Counted from the first letter of the stretch, positions 25,474-38,016 are shown. The stretch: 64,000 nucleotides of DNA from Ciona savignyi (GCA_000149265.1 CH002991.1:124850-188849), one strand, 5' to 3'. Numbers and translations are program-made. Notes: a model not told the origin generated them from the sequence alone.

Positions 25474-25702
25474 CCCTTTAATTTGTGAATTTTCTGGATA
25501 TTGATCAAGGAGATGCGGTTTTAAAATCATCTTTGCCGATATACAGTTTGAAAAGAAGAGAATCGGCCTAAAAAAAGAAAAAAAAAATTAAAAAAATTAC
25601 GCACAACACACCAGGAGTTCCGACAAGCGACTCAGTGACGTCACAAATGTCGATCAGCTGTAGCCTCAGTTTGATGTACATTAAGTGCTTACCCTTATGA
25701 TG

Positions 25703-26507
25703 CCACACAGGCTACAGCTTCTAACGTTCGTGAGGATGCATAGTTCTTAAATTATCTTTGGACTGTTACCCCGTTTTGAACTTTTTGAAACCTCTAGGTG
25801 AAAGATTTTTTTATATGGGTACGGAGGTGAGCCGGATCAAATATTTTAAGCAAAAATTTGAAGGTCTTAAGGTTTAGATTGCACATCACAGCAATAATTT
25901 TAAATTGTGAAAAAGTTTAAAGCTTCCTATCGTATAGGCCTGAACAAGGCAAGCTTTCATTTTTTTATTAATTTGTAAAAAAAATATGTTATGCAATGAA
26001 AAATACCATTCCAGAATGCAGTTGGGGATAAGCTTTACACATTAGTTGAACCAAAGTAACACCTATTTTTGATCAACATTAAAGGTAGAAATCAAGGAAA
26101 GGGGAAAACTGCACAGTGCAGCACTAAACACTCTAACCCCAGCCATAACACTAACCCTAACCACATTAAGTTTATTTTAATGTACGCTTTCATTACTTCC
26201 CCCATTTATCAATTTAGTTTAGACTTATGTAGATGTTTGTGACATGTTGTTAAACTTCAGTTTAATTAATTTTCGTATTGTTATTATTTTGTTTTTGTGC
26301 GTTTAACAAATAAATATGTTCGATTGGATTGTTGTTATACTAAATAACGATATCCAACTCCGCATTATGATTACATAATATGGTTAAAACCTTAAGTAAA
26401 CAAACGTCTTAAATAATAAATAAAATTTAAATAATAAAACTTAAAAGTTAATGATTGATATTACGGTACTTTCTTTTTCAAAAATATAAAACAATTTTTT
26501 TGTATCA
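25703..26507. other. No recognisable gene
   Basis: AT-rich spacer. A short CTAACCCCAGCCATAACACT stretch near 26.13 kb resembles MITE cores, but no ends were found. Confidence 0.4.
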
Positions 26508-26765
26508 GGCCTATTAGCTCAATTGGTAATTGGCGGTCTGCAAGCAGCTAAAAGGTTGGTTTTGAAACCAGTTACACAAGGCTCTAACAGGTCATTTCCT
26601 GAACCCATAGAATTAATAGCTTGTCCAGTACTACAACTAAAGGAATGTCTAAATCATACAACAAAATTAAAAAGCTATCATACAGCAACTTTACTGTGGA
26701 CACTAGTTAATCTGATGATTGCCAGTTTAATCAAAGTTTATATTTTAGTCTTTGTCATAATGTGT
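26508..26765 (+). repeat. Old tRNA-derived SINE with clear A box
   Basis: The head contains TAGCTCAATTGG, a near-perfect A box, and GGTTTTGAAACC in the B-box place. It is followed by the family's body order: ATTTCCTGAACCCATAGAATTAAT, then AAAGGAATGTCTAAATCATA and AATCTGATGATTGCC. It does not fold as a functional tRNA. Confidence 0.6.
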
Positions 26766-27057
26766 TAAGAAGTTTTTGTACATGTGTTGTAAAATTGATA
26801 CTAGTAGAAAGGTATACATACAGTACGTGTGTTGTGCATAGATTCAAGACTAATGCTAAATAATTCAATATATTGCCCACAAAGATAACCAGTTTGGTGA
26901 CTATAACAAATACCATCACATTTATTAACATGTAAAACTGAAACAGTTTAATAAAGAATATGAAACAAATTATTAAAAGTAGAGTAAAATAATAAAATAT
27001 TAATTCTCACCTTCTGTTTACCTGCTTAATAGGTCCAACTGATAAAGTAGAAAGTAA

Positions 27058-30000
27058 ATGCTTGCCGGTCGTATCGGCCTGTTAAGTAGGGTCATGGCAT
27101 CAACCTACCCTCACAAGTTCGTTCCCTCCCATTGGGTGAAAGCCAGTCAACTTAAAATCACGCCAAAGAAAAAGGTAGTATCAAATGGTTTTAACTGCGC
27201 AAGTTATAATCAAGAAGATGGTTGTAAACCGAAATCTCGTCATCCAGTAGACAAAGATAACAAGCAAAAAAAATCATCAGATTTTCGTAGTTGTTCTTCA
27301 CACCACATTCAATCATCTAACCATATTGGATCTTTTTGCAAACCTTGGTCGGACCCCAATAAAAGTCATTCCAGCTACAGTGTACCAAGACACCATGACG
27401 TATCAGACACAAGTACATCTCTAATAAAACAAAACCAGCAATTACTGCCGGTTTTTTCAAACTGTAATCAATACCCTTTTAATGGAAAAAGAAACTATGC
27501 CGATCAGAGTCGTTATTGTTCGCTAAGGACCTATCCCACGAACTGTCGCAACTTAAAGTTTAACAGGTATTATAAATATCGTGACCACGCTATGACACTT
27601 CCTACACATCAGCGAAGACAAAGTTCTTCTGATTCGGGAGTCCACTCTCACTATCCAACGCCAACTCCACTACCGCCAAGTAATAGCAGAATGCAAGAAA
27701 GATTGAAAGTTCAAAGTGATTCAGCCCAATCAACATGTAAGTTTACCAATTTAAAAGAAAACACAAGTTTTTGATTTTCGTGTAAACTCTTACTTTGAAT
27801 ACATTTAAGGAAGTTGTAGAATCCTGTTTTAACCATTTAAACGAGTAGTTCTTGAGATATTTTAGTGTAAAGAAGTGCAATCTCAAACAACGAACATAGG
27901 TGATATGGCAACAACTTGAAAACTTAGTGTTGTGTAGCAGCGCTCTTTGAAAGAGATGCTGTGCACCGACGTATTTATTAATTATGCTAAGGCGGTCATG
28001 ACTTAAAATTTTTAGAACCCCTGGTGTAAAATATGTTCAAGACTGGTTTGGTAATATATTATGTTTAAAATCGTATCTCTTACTTTTCAGATTTTTTTAA
28101 AGATAACAACAAAGGGCATAGCCAGCATTGTAGCAAGACCACAATGTAGGATTTTTCTTTGACATACTTTTTTGGATTTCCAAACTTTATAATTTGTTAA
28201 AGTTTGTTGTTTGTTTAGTTGCAAGAATGAAAGACTTAAAAGAAAATGGCTTTATGTTGCATCTAAGCACAATTATTACAAACAAAAAGGATTCTCGGCT
28301 GTTTCACAACAAGATTGTTTTTCTGTAATGTCGTATAACATATTGTCACAGGTAATCTTTTTTGTTTATTTAATTTGTTTGCAGATGGTTTATTTTGCTG
28401 TGATAGCACTTTTGACATTTTAGTTTTATCAAGTATAACTGCAATATGACAATTCTTGCCACATTTATGGTCAAATGATTCTTCTGTTATACAACCGAGT
28501 GTTGGGTGTGCTATGGGAGTAAAAAATTTCAGCAGCTAAACAAGCCGTTAGTTTGTGTCGCATCAAAACGATCAACAAATAATGCCCAATCCTGCGTTTC
28601 TTATTCCCAATGCAGGCATGGTTTCACATATATTGATTTGTATAAGAGATTCTAATTTATTATTTATGTACATTATCATATAAATTAAATGTTTCTTAAA
28701 TTTTTCAGTTGTTTGCTACTATACCACACCTCCGGGTTAAATTTAATATTTATTAAATTCTATGTATAATGGAATTGCTGTACCTTGTCACAGAACTTAC
28801 TTTCATTTTTGCTCAGGATAATTAAAGATGCATTCGAACCATCATATAGCAAGTACTAACCTTATAATATTATTATATTATTAACTTTATTGATGGTAGA
28901 GGTTGAAACCTCATTGCAGATATGACTTTTGTTTTAAACATGCCCACAGTCAGATTGCTAGTTGAAATATTTACTGATTTTTTTCTTTTATTTTAGAAAT
29001 TGCTTGACATGAATTCGTATCTTTACACTGAGTGTGATCCGTATGTTTTACCATGGGAATACCGCTGGAAGAACTTGGTGAAAGAGATGGATTCAATTAA
29101 TGCAGATGTATGCTGTTTTTTTATTGATTAAACTAAATTAGTTTAGTATGGTTTGAAAGGCAACAATAATCATTCTGTTGAAAATGCATTCTAAAATGTT
29201 TCTCGCTACTAAGCTGAAACAGTAACCCATTTAATGCATACAGGGTCGCCAAGTTTAAGGGCGGCTTAATTTTTAAGAATACTATTAAAATATTAAATTG
29301 TTATTGTTTCCTAATTATTTCAATTTCTCTAAAAAAACAAAGGGCAATATTTCAGCTTGGTCACAAATAAATGTAATAAAAATCCAAATACTTTTAAGGC
29401 CAGGGATGTAAATTTTTCAACAAAAGTTTTTCTTTGCTCCCACTCTCCTTTCTGGTTTTAGAAAATTCAGTGCCTATCTATTTATGTTCCGGTATTTAAC
29501 CTATTGTTAATATCGATCAGGGTTGGGTTTAAACATCAGTGTGTACCAGCTACCACTTATATCTATGTTCATTACTTTACCAGACTACACTGAAGCCTGT
29601 ATCAGCCATATTGACACTCTCTATATGCATTATTTATTTTTACTTTTAACCATTGATGTCTCAAGTTTTTTAGTGCTACATAAAAATAAATGATCCTTAC
29701 TTTCTATAATAATTTATTGATTTTACCAGTATGCTTTTTGTCCTTTGGGAATTATGTAACCGTCATTTAAACCTGCGGCACACATTACATTCACCAGTCA
29801 AAAAAATCGCTGCTTGGTTCAGAAAAGTTTTCTTTATCTAGTGTTGTTAAAGTTATAATATATACTTTCCAAGTTTACTTTATCTAGTGTTGTTAAAGTT
29901 ACAATACATACTTTCCTTTGTGGTTCAAGTAGTTGCCAATGATAACAGGATCTGGTGAAGGGGAAAACAACTAATTGACCACAAAACATTTTTTTTAATT

Positions 30001-32310
30001 TAAAAGGTTCTTTTAGTCCATGATAGAGGATTAGTTATAAACCTTCTTCGCTAGAATTTATCACAGAAGCAGCATGCTGGGTAGATGTGCTGCAGATGCA
30101 AATAAAACTACTTGTTAATGTATTTGTGTTATTTTTAATTACTAAAATATAAAGGCATTTATTAGCAAAAAAAAAAAATTTATTAATTAAAAAGTTTTTT
30201 AGGTGATTTGCTTGCAAGAAGTTGAAGATGTGCACTATGATTCTTATATTAAACCTTGGCTTGAAGCACAAGGTTACAAGTTTTCATACAAAAAACGAAC
30301 TGGTAATGAACTCAGTAAACCAGATGGTGTCTTAACTGCTTGTCGTTTCAACAAGTTCAAGATTATTGAAGCAATACCTGTGGAATATTTTCGGTGAGCT
30401 TTTTTGTTGCAATATTGTGTTCTATTTTCCATTAAAGTATATTGCAGAAAGAATGACAATCTCACGAAGTGGCACAACGTTGGCTTAATAATGATGGTAG
30501 AAATGGGCGGCGCTATAGTATGTATTGGAAATACACATTTGGTTTACAACCCCAAACGAGGTAACAAAATAAAGTTGGCATTATTTTGTTACTCAGTATT
30601 TGATTCAAAATCTTGCAAAAATAGGAATTTCCACACTTTCCAGGTGATATAAAACTGATACAACTTGCAACATTTCTTGCTGCTACCCAAAATGCAATGC
30701 AACGTTGGCAATCTAGAACAGGTGTTCAACCATCTTTGCTTATGTGTGGTGATTTTAACAGTACTCCTAATTCCCCACTTCATCAGTTAATTACGTCGGG
30801 CCAGTTGAACTATAAAGGTAATTATGGGTTCCCTTCAAATCCAAAAGAAACATATGTTGTTTAATCAATCCTTTTATTTTTTATCAGTTGTAGATTTTCT
30901 TTGAAAGTAAGAGTTCATAGATTTGTCCAATCAGGTTAATATTTTTAGCTATGCAAATTGACATATGGCTACAGGCTAGTATATGTAGGTATATTCTTTT
31001 TTAAACAGAAATTCCAAGAAAACAAATTAAATGTAAAAGGAAATCCATTTTTTGGTGACAATTTTTTTTCTTTTAACTATTGTAAAATTTATATATGCAT
31101 AAAAATATAAATACTAAATTGATATAATCTTTTCATATAAAAATTCATATAATTACTCTTTAAAACACTACTTCCAAGTGTAAACAGCTGGACATTCAGC
31201 ACCATCAAACAAATAACTTGTGAGCATCGAATACTCATCTTAATCGAATACAAGGAAATTCCCAAAAACTCAACCCAACTTAAACCAGTACTCAGTCTGC
31301 TTTAACACGCAATATTAACACGGATAAAATTTGAGCTAAAACATTAAGGACTGATAGCTAATATTTTATGTACTGAATATGCATCACATTTGGAGTAAAT
31401 TAACCAAGGAGAATTCCCTACAGAGCATATAACACAGAGAATATAAAAATGACAGACATAGTTTTCTATACTTTAAGCTAATGCTCCTTAAGTTATTGTT
31501 TTTAAAGGAAATACAATATAATAAACTAAACAAGTGTGATTAGCTAAAATATAGTATTGTTTTTGTTTTATAAATAGTGGTGTTTAACCCATTGCTGACA
31601 CTGTCTAGTCTTGTATGTATTCATTTATTTTTAATTATTTGTATCTGTATCGGTCTTTTACAAAACAAATTTTGTAGGCATAGCAGCAAAGCAAGTATCT
31701 GGACAAGAAAGTCACGGCGGTGTTTATCGAGAATTACCACCTATTCTTCTACCTCAATGCTTGTTTATCAATGGAAACTGTACCTATGGTAATTAAATTT
31801 TTACTTTTGTTTTGGCTGTGTATCTTGGGATTCAGGATGGGTGATGGGTAAAATACGGATTTCTACTTAATTTACAATCCTGGCCACTATTGGTGTGTAA
31901 GCACAATGAGAAAAAGATCATCTTATTCAGTAAAATCACATTTGCCTTTTTCCGTATTTATTGATACATTTATGTTTTCTTTTTAAGCTTTGGAAAAGGA
32001 GGCCATTAATGCCATTAATTACGAGTTAAGCCACTGCCTTGGTGTTATTAAGTCATCAAATGAACCTCACACACTTGAAGAGGCAACGACAATGCAGAAC
32101 AATGGAGCCACTGTTGATTATATTTTTTACTCCGAAAATAATCGTCCTGAAGGTGCGAATGTTTCACAGCGAATTGTTAATTTAGAACTACAAGGTTGTT
32201 TATCGCATATATCTGCAAAAGATATAGGAAAAATTGGTGGAATTCCAAATGTTTATCATTCGTCCGACCATATGCCTGTTGTTGCACAGTTCAGAGTTAC
32301 TGTGAAGTAA
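27058..32310 (+). CDS. ANGEL2: ANGEL, CCR4-type EEP-family nuclease/phosphatase
   Basis: Nine coding exons with GT/AG borders and matching phases: 27058-27736, 28091-28145, 28219-28351, 28997-29107, 30203-30393, 30448-30560, 30644-30817, 31678-31788 and 31988-32310, giving 629 residues. ANGEL proteins are endonuclease/exonuclease/phosphatase-fold relatives of CCR4. Vertebrate ANGEL2 removes 2',3'-cyclic phosphates from RNA and ANGEL1 binds eIF4E. The first about 240 residues are a low-complexity Ser/Gln/His/Pro-rich region. The catalytic fold starts at MSYNILSQ (282-289), with the metal-binding Glu in ICLQEVE (about 332), GNTHLVYNP, CGDFNSTPNSP (D464, N466) and the terminal SSDHMPV (D616, H617). 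All key EEP residues are present. Start choice: the first ATG of the open exon, with an in-frame Met at 27094 as alternative. Paralogue assignment (ANGEL2 rather than ANGEL1) is by general resemblance only. Confidence 0.85.
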
Positions 32311-32700
32311 GAGTTCATATTTGTGTTATTTTTTTGTAAGTCTTTGCATCTTATTTATTTTGGTTTCAATATTTACCCGATCACAGATGTTCTAAATGTT
32401 GTATATTGTTTGTTTGTAGTATTTTCAATAAGACAGTTTTAATGCTTGTGAAATGCCACTTGGCATATACTGGGATTGTTCCGAGATTCTAAGTAAAAAT
32501 AAGACGTTGCCTTTCTTAACATGACCTTTACTTTATTTAGCCTTGGGAGCGCTGGTTTTCAAAGGAAAAGTCTATACACTATCTAGTAACCATATATTTA
32601 ATCTTGTGGTATAAAATTGAAGCAAGTATGTCATACGTCAGATTTGTTATAGTGTATGTCTATCTGTAAGCTACTAGAAATATAGCACACGTTTAACACT
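32311..32700. other. ANGEL 3' flank, nothing recognised
   Basis: AT-rich sequence that should contain the ANGEL 3' UTR. No repeat or open frame is supported. Confidence 0.4.
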
Positions 32701-32704
32701 GATA

Positions 32705-32910
32705 GTCCTATCGGATATTCACCTTTTTATCCCGTAAATAGGAAAACTGGAAAAGAGCTATCATATAGATCTATAGATGATCGTAATATTACGTATAGTG
32801 CACATCGTCGGGTTATTGCAACAATTGTAGTGTGTTATATGCTTCAAGACGTTGACAATATTTGACTTGGCCTTTTTTGTCTTTTAGTAAAACCCATTAA
32901 TTCAGTGGGT
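32705..32910 (-). repeat. tRNA-derived SINE, truncated
   Basis: Reverse orientation: GGATATTCACC, CCCGTAAATAGGAAAAC, CATCGTCGGGTTATTGCA, TAGTGTGTTATATG, and AACCCATTAATTCAGTGGGT. It lacks the tRNA-like head. Confidence 0.65.
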
Positions 32911-32967
32911 CTCCAAGGAGATAGCGCAACTATATGGTGTAGTCCACGGGTTCAGTCTTGGCCGTTT

Positions 32968-33275
32968 TGGTATAGGATAAGATAGAATATTCATGTTTAT
33001 CCCCGGAAATGGGAAAACCAAGGGGTTTAACACACGGGCAATCCTCAGATCACCTCGCGCCCATCGTCGGGTTGCCGGAGCTATTGCAGCGTGTTGTATA
33101 TGATAGACACGTTCCTTCAATTTGGTAGAACCCATTAATCCGCTGGGTTCAGGCAATGTCCGTAAAGTGCCTTGCCTAAGGGCACCAATTAGCTAGCGAC
33201 CAGTTTCGCACCTGCAACCTTTCGACTGAAAGGCGACGACGCACTTAGCCGCTAGACCAACGGGCCGGACGATAT
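32968..33275 (-). repeat. tRNA-derived SINE, complete
   Basis: Reverse orientation, from the AGGATAAGATAGAATATTCATG tail through CCCATCGTCGGGTTGCCGG, CCATTAATCCGCTGGGTTC, TAGCTAGCGACCAGTTTCGC and the head AGCCGCTAGACCAACGGGCC. One of the better preserved copies. Confidence 0.85.
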
Positions 33276-33429
33276 TATTTTCCGTGTTTCGTAGCCAAAA
33301 TCCCTTATACATGTACTCCTTAAACGAGCGCTTCAAGGCACCCAATTCTAAATGCGAAATTAACATTACATTATGGATGCAATAATCGGTGACCACCTGT
33401 TGATTGTTTTAAAGAAATGATTTTTATTC

Positions 33430-33600
33430 AGCAAAAAGGTGTTTAGATGAAACTATAGCAGTCCGGTTAAAACTTTCTGGAATGTTGGATAACATGGACC
33501 TGCACATATCTGACAATTACCCATATTGTGTAATGAACATGGATAACAAGATCAGATTGTTACCCCAGGGACCCATGCGTTTATGTTGCAGAAACAAACT
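33430..33600. repeat. Inverted copy of the 40.7 kb repeat
   Basis: The reverse complement matches the unit at 40660-40950 and 41040-41365: AACTTTCTGGAATGTTGGATAA, AATTACCCATATTGTGTAATG and GGGACCCATGCGTTTATG. This links the two repeat clusters. Confidence 0.7.
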
Positions 33601-34109
33601 ATATATTTGGGAATAACCGAAGTTCGGAAAGATTTCGTTTAAACGCAACACTAAGATGACAATATTAAAGTGGGATGTATGGTTGATGAATGAAATGTCT
33701 CGGCAATCTTGTAATAACCAGATGCACAACTGAAATCGTTAGAAGTCCAGAGTTAACTGTGAACTAGACTCTACTCGGTAAAATTATCTATTTATTGTGG
33801 CATTACATTTATATTTTACTTAACATTTAAACCTAGATTTTATTTTGTTGATTTTTAAAGATTGAAGCCAACACCTGCCATCCAGGATAAGAACGCGTTA
33901 TCTGACCAAACGTTGCTTGGACAGTGGTATTTATTAAGTTTTTTTAGGTCACTCAAACCCAAGATATTAAAGCTGCTTTTTTGCAGTTTAATAACATTAT
34001 TCAGCTGGAAAATAAATTTATATTTTTCAACATCGACCTACTGGACTTTTTTTTAATGAGGCAGTGCTCAAACCCAGCTCAAGTTGTATACAAGGTCAAC
34101 TTAATAGGC

Positions 34110-34380
34110 CTATGGTCTCGACCGGTTAGTCTGACGGTTTAGTGCATCGCCTTTCAATCGAAAGGTCGCAGGTTCGAAACTAGCTAGTCGGTTGTTTCCT
34201 TGGGCAATGCACTTTACGGATATTACCTGAACACAGCGGATTAATGGGTTCTGCCAAATTGAAGGATCATATACAACACACTGGTAACCCGACGGTGGGC
34301 GAGAGGTGATCTGACGATTGCCCGTGTGTTAACCCCCTTGGTTTTCCCATTTCCGGGGATAAACATGAATATCCTATCCA
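34110..34380 (+). repeat. tRNA-derived SINE, best reference copy
   Basis: The head CGACCGGTTAGTCTGACGG (A-box region), then AATCGAAAGGTCGCAGG and GGTTCGAAACTAG (B box). The body is GGTTGTTTCCTTGGGCAATG, CAGCGGATTAATGGGTTCTG, AACCCGACGGTGGGCGAGAG and GTGTGTTAACCCCC, ending ATAAACATGAATATCCTATC. Together with the other copies it defines a family of about 270 bp. Confidence 0.85.
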
Positions 34381-34459
34381 ATCCGAAAAAAGTTAGTAAA
34401 ATAGTAAATATTTTTTATTGACTAAAAATAAATGGACAACTTATAGAACCCCTTCGTTT

Positions 34460-35030
34460 ACTTATTACTCTTGGTCGCGGATTGCTATAGTAGGGGCAGG
34501 CGCATTTGGCTGGTGCTCGACGCTTAGCCAAAAGTTCACCTTAGGCTGTCTTCTAGTCGCAATCGTCGGTGACTGACACTGAGTTCTGATAATGACTACA
34601 TGCATAGATCACACTGCAACTTCTTGTTTTTATTCGGCATTTCTGTAAGTTGGTTCATTCTGCTAGTTTTGTTTTTGTTTATAAAATCACGACAATATAT
34701 ACCAAATAAATATAGGTCACGGGGACAGATAAGGTGTGGACGGCTATTTTAACTGTGTTAAATGGGTTGAATTTGTAATAAAAACAGCGGACACTGCACC
34801 AACTAAACTTACTGCAATGGGTCGTAAATAGGACATAAATAGTTTTTCAGTAATTTACACGTTTGAATAATACACAAGTGTTAAAACGAATAATGTTGAT
34901 ATGTATATCGAACCAGCGATTCACCACAACATCTTCTTTTTCGGGTTTTCTTAAACAAAGTACTATTTCCGTTGTGGTGAAATTCGATGGTGAGAAACAA
35001 ATTCTTCGTTAGCTGTCACAACGCCACGTA
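34460..35030. repeat. Unclassified interspersed repeat, copy 1
   Basis: Directly repeated at 44370-45390, with shared stretches such as TATTACTCTTGGTCGCGGATTG, GGTCACGGGGACAGATAAGG and TAAACTTACTGCA. Near the end, CACCACAAC and GTTGTGGTG form a hairpin about 50 bases apart. The copy at 44.4 kb carries an extra 445-bp insertion that this copy lacks. Confidence 0.7.
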
Positions 35031-35321
35031 GCAAAGAGTAGAACCTTCAGAAACTAGAAGAAAATGTTTGGCCAATCACACTCCGTCCATGCATAACAAA
35101 CATCTCACAACTAAGGCCGCAACGCCGCGAATTGTATCACATGACCCCATGGAGCCATACTTTCGCCAACCAAGTAAGTAAAACCAGAACCATATATCTT
35201 CGCTGATAAGCGTAAAAGTAAAAAAATAAACAAACAGCCTCGCAGTGCGATAGGGCGACAAAACATAGACGTCAAGGTGGCAAAAGGTCATAACGATCAA
35301 TATTAGACACTTTAAAGGTCA

Positions 35322-35650
35322 GTGACACATAACGCAGCGCTTCTACAAACTATGAAACTGTGGCAATACGTCCGATCAAACTTGGCACAGTACAGGTTCT
35401 ACATACAGAATGTGACTCAACGTGGAATTGGCGGTGGTGTAGTTACTCGTTGTGGAACAGGCGGAGGATACGTAACACGTGGGGGAATAGGTGGTGCTAC
35501 AGGCGATTCGTTGTGGGCAGTACGATCTCTTATATTATTATCATTAATTGGAACCGACAGTTTGCAAACGGAAAAAACAGCCGTAGCTACTTCTGTGGTG
35601 TTTGTAAAAACGGACTTAACTAAATGAAACGACTTCGGATCATTCGACGC
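35322..35650. other. Proline-repeat minus-strand open frame, probably part of retroelement fossil
   Basis: On the minus strand 35417-35692 is open and encodes three Pro-rich units of the type PPIPPRVTY/PPVPQRVTT, from a tandemly duplicated stretch of about 33 bp. It follows the protease remnant at 35653-35874 in a different frame. There are no splice sites joining it to a gene. It is more likely part of a decayed retrotransposon than a host exon. Confidence 0.35.
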
Positions 35651-35652
35651 AC

Positions 35653-35874
35653 TTAGACGGCAAGTCTCGCCATTTTCTTTAAATTGAGACAAATCGGAAG
35701 ATTTATCTTTTGAAAAGATAGACTGCGCTTGCTTTGGAAACGTATGTCAGAGACGCGTTTATACGTAGGAACTCTGACGAGACAACAATTTCGCGCATCT
35801 ACTTTAAAACCAAAATACTGCAAGAAATCCCTACCAATTACAGGATGCAGTACATTTCCAACGCGAATCACCAC
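35653..35874 (-). mobile_element. Ty3/gypsy retrotransposon fragment, protease-RT boundary
   Basis: The frame encodes HPVIGRDFLQYFGFKVDA, matching the conserved I(L/I)G.DFL..FGL.VD pattern that follows the aspartic protease in Ty3/gypsy Pol proteins. No reverse transcriptase motifs follow, so this is a truncated fossil. Confidence 0.55.
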
Positions 35875-36311
35875 AAACTAACTAAAAATCATTATTATTA
35901 AACTAACGGTTATAAAACAAAATTTAAAAAAAATATATTTAATTTCTTTGTTTTTTAACATTTTAAGGTCTTTATGAACGATATCCAGTCGATTAACTTT
36001 GCTTTATTCAACGTTAATAAGCAGGTTATTTCTGCAATAATGGAAAACCTAGTTTAAAACAAACAAAGCACAACATAACGGTAACTGGCAAAGCAAGGGC
36101 AAAACACAAGGACCTAAATAGCAACGAAAACGCGCGTTGATTAACTAAGAATGAAGGCGAAACGATTATTACTAAAAAAATAGAATATCGCTTCATACAG
36201 TATATGTTTAAGTACTCTATCTCTATTCTCTATGCTTTTGCAGTATACGGTTCAGTGATTCCAGTCTCTGATATTCATTTTGACATTTCTTTACGTTTAC
36301 GAATCTTAGGG

Positions 36312-38016
36312 ATGTCTTCTATGTCACATCATGATCAAGTAAGTTCAAATATCTTGCGAAAACTACTAATTACAACATGCGGGTTTTGTGGTTAAAAGCC
36401 AATCGGGATAATTGAAAGTAATTTCTAATATGTTTCTGGTTTTTGGTGAGTAATTACGGTTTTATTTGTACCAGATCACGCAGGGCCATGCCGTTATGTT
36501 AAGTGTGCTGCAGTCTCGTACAATGAGATTAAATGCAGCTTTAACTTTTTGGAAAAATGATGATATAATTCAATTGATTTCATACATTTTACGCACCGAT
36601 GATGATAGTCTCTTAGTGGACATACTACCATTTCTCACCCAAAGGCAAGTTTTCTAAAAAATGTTTTCGTGCATAACATCTGGCCACTTAATGGGATAAT
36701 GATAAAGATCTTGGCAAGATGGGTTAATCATCAGTTGCATAAAATTTTTCTTTTTTGTAATCAAAAAATGGTGCGAAGATGTGGTATTGGTTAATTGTAA
36801 CCAGATTAACACATGGAAAAATTGTGCAGAATAAGCAACTTTGTTAAAATAAGCCATACTTTTCATACTACAAATCTATCCAGCAGCCATTTAAATCTCC
36901 ATATAGCATAATTAGTAAAGATGTGAAATGGAAAGTGTAGTTTTTTTATTTGATGTCATGCCTTATTTTTTTTTAGGTATGACATACCACATACCGGACA
37001 TTTCTTCCATTCAGTGAGTTTAAATGCATTATTCCAAAACTTAAGGTACCGGTATACCACATATGCAACCCAAATGGTTAATGTGTTTCATTAAAACACT
37101 GAGGTAGTTCTTAACCCTATGGTGGGAGTAAAGTAATCTGACATTTAACTGTGTGAAAACGCTTTACGTATTCCCAAGGGCGAGGTAATCTGGCGATTGC
37201 CAGTGTATAAAAACCCTATCATAGGACTTATTGAAATGAAATGCAGGTTAGCAGAAAATGAGAAGCACAAACATGCAGTTACTCTTGGTGTTTGTGTCGA
37301 CCTTTTACCAGTTATTGAACGCTTGTTGAAGAAGAAATACGAGGAGTATGTAAAATGCTTAGTTTTTAATTTGTGATGTTAGTGCAACATTACCATTTAA
37401 AATATCGCTACCAAAATTAACGTTTCTGAAAAATGCACTTATCGGTCTTTTGGTTAATTTTGTATAGCCCATTTCCAGCATTTCATTTAAGTAGGCAGGT
37501 TGTGAATGATAACAAGGGTTTTGGGCACAATAAAACAATTTGAAACTTGTGCTGTAAAACATTTGTTGCCATAGAATTGTTTCTCGCTCCTTTTAGCAAA
37601 AATATAAACCATGTATGTGTATGATATATACAATGTGTGACTTTTTCAGTTATGTGGTGGTGAGCTTGGATTTTATTCGAACGATTGTAAAAACGTGGTA
37701 CAGAGAATTAAGCAACATGAAGAACTCGAGGAACTATCAATCACTAAATGCTAGTCTGTTCGTATAAACCCATATATTATATTAGTCAATATTTCCATGT
37801 TTAATAAGACTAATTTTAGGAACCTTCCACCAGTCTATTCAAGTTTGTTATCGTTGCATGATTTGATTCAGAGATTAGCAAACAAGTCAGGCCCAGTAGC
37901 TACCAAAGCTAAAGTAAGTTTATTACACAAAAATACAGTTCCGTATAAAAAAGTACAAAAATTAAAAATAATTATTTTTTCAGGTTGTGCATGAAATGCT
38001 AAATCACCTAAAGTAG
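36312..38016 (+). CDS. KATNBL1: KATNBL1-like katanin p80 C-terminal (con80) domain protein
   Basis: Exons 36244-36338 (coding from ATG 36312), 36475-36644, 37247-37345, 37650-37761, 37809-37913 and 37984-38016, about 181 residues from that ATG. Katanin p80 con80 domains bind the severing ATPase p60 and spindle-pole factors, and KATNBL1 competes with p80 for p60. The core reads SRTMRLNAALTFW, then LVDILPFLTQR, GVCVDLLPVIERLLKKKYE and IRTIVKTWYRELS, which fits vertebrate KATNBL1 closely from memory. The exon at 36244 starts at a strong acceptor and is open upstream of the Met, so either an upstream exon is missing or this is a trans-splice acceptor of the sort ascidians use. Vertebrate KATNBL1 is about 300 residues and has a long N-terminal tail not seen here. 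Intron 2 begins with GC (AAAG|GCAAGT); only that site keeps the frame. The 3' end is 43 bp from the convergent ZDHHC24-like gene. Confidence 0.8.
37085..37225 (+). repeat. SINE tail fragment in KATNBL1-like intron 2
   Basis: The words TAACCCTATGGTGGGAGTAAAG, AATCTGACATTTAAC and GAGGTAATCTGGCGATTGCC follow the 3' half of the SINE body, with a local duplication of the last block. Confidence 0.45.

Larger units (their letters stand above)
22595..25693. mobile_element. Long-TIR DNA element with 9-bp target duplication, disrupted by Harbinger
   Basis: The right terminus read inward begins GGTAAGCACTTAATGTACAT and continues through GGCTACAGCTGATCGACA to TGACGTCA. The left terminus carries the same sequence, but split after GGTAAGCACTTA by the Harbinger element at 22607-24815 and resuming at 24816. 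The inverted repeats extend over about 110 bp with increasing divergence. Both sides are flanked by CTTATGATG (22586-22594 and 25694-25702), a 9-bp duplication of the kind made by Mutator-like transposases. No transposase of its own was recognised, so it is probably non-autonomous. A TACTACAGG MITE lies inside it. Confidence 0.75.

Noticed and set aside
26520..26590. tRNA-like sequence with a good A box
   Set aside because: It cannot form acceptor and anticodon stems, and is followed by the SINE body, so it is a SINE head rather than a tRNA gene. The same applies to the heads at 18.7 and 34.1 kb.
33862..33940. Coding-looking stretch after an AG acceptor, of the type KPTPAIQDKNALSDQ
   Set aside because: No partner exon in phase before or after it; it cannot be joined to ANGEL, which ends at 32310, nor clearly to KATNBL1.
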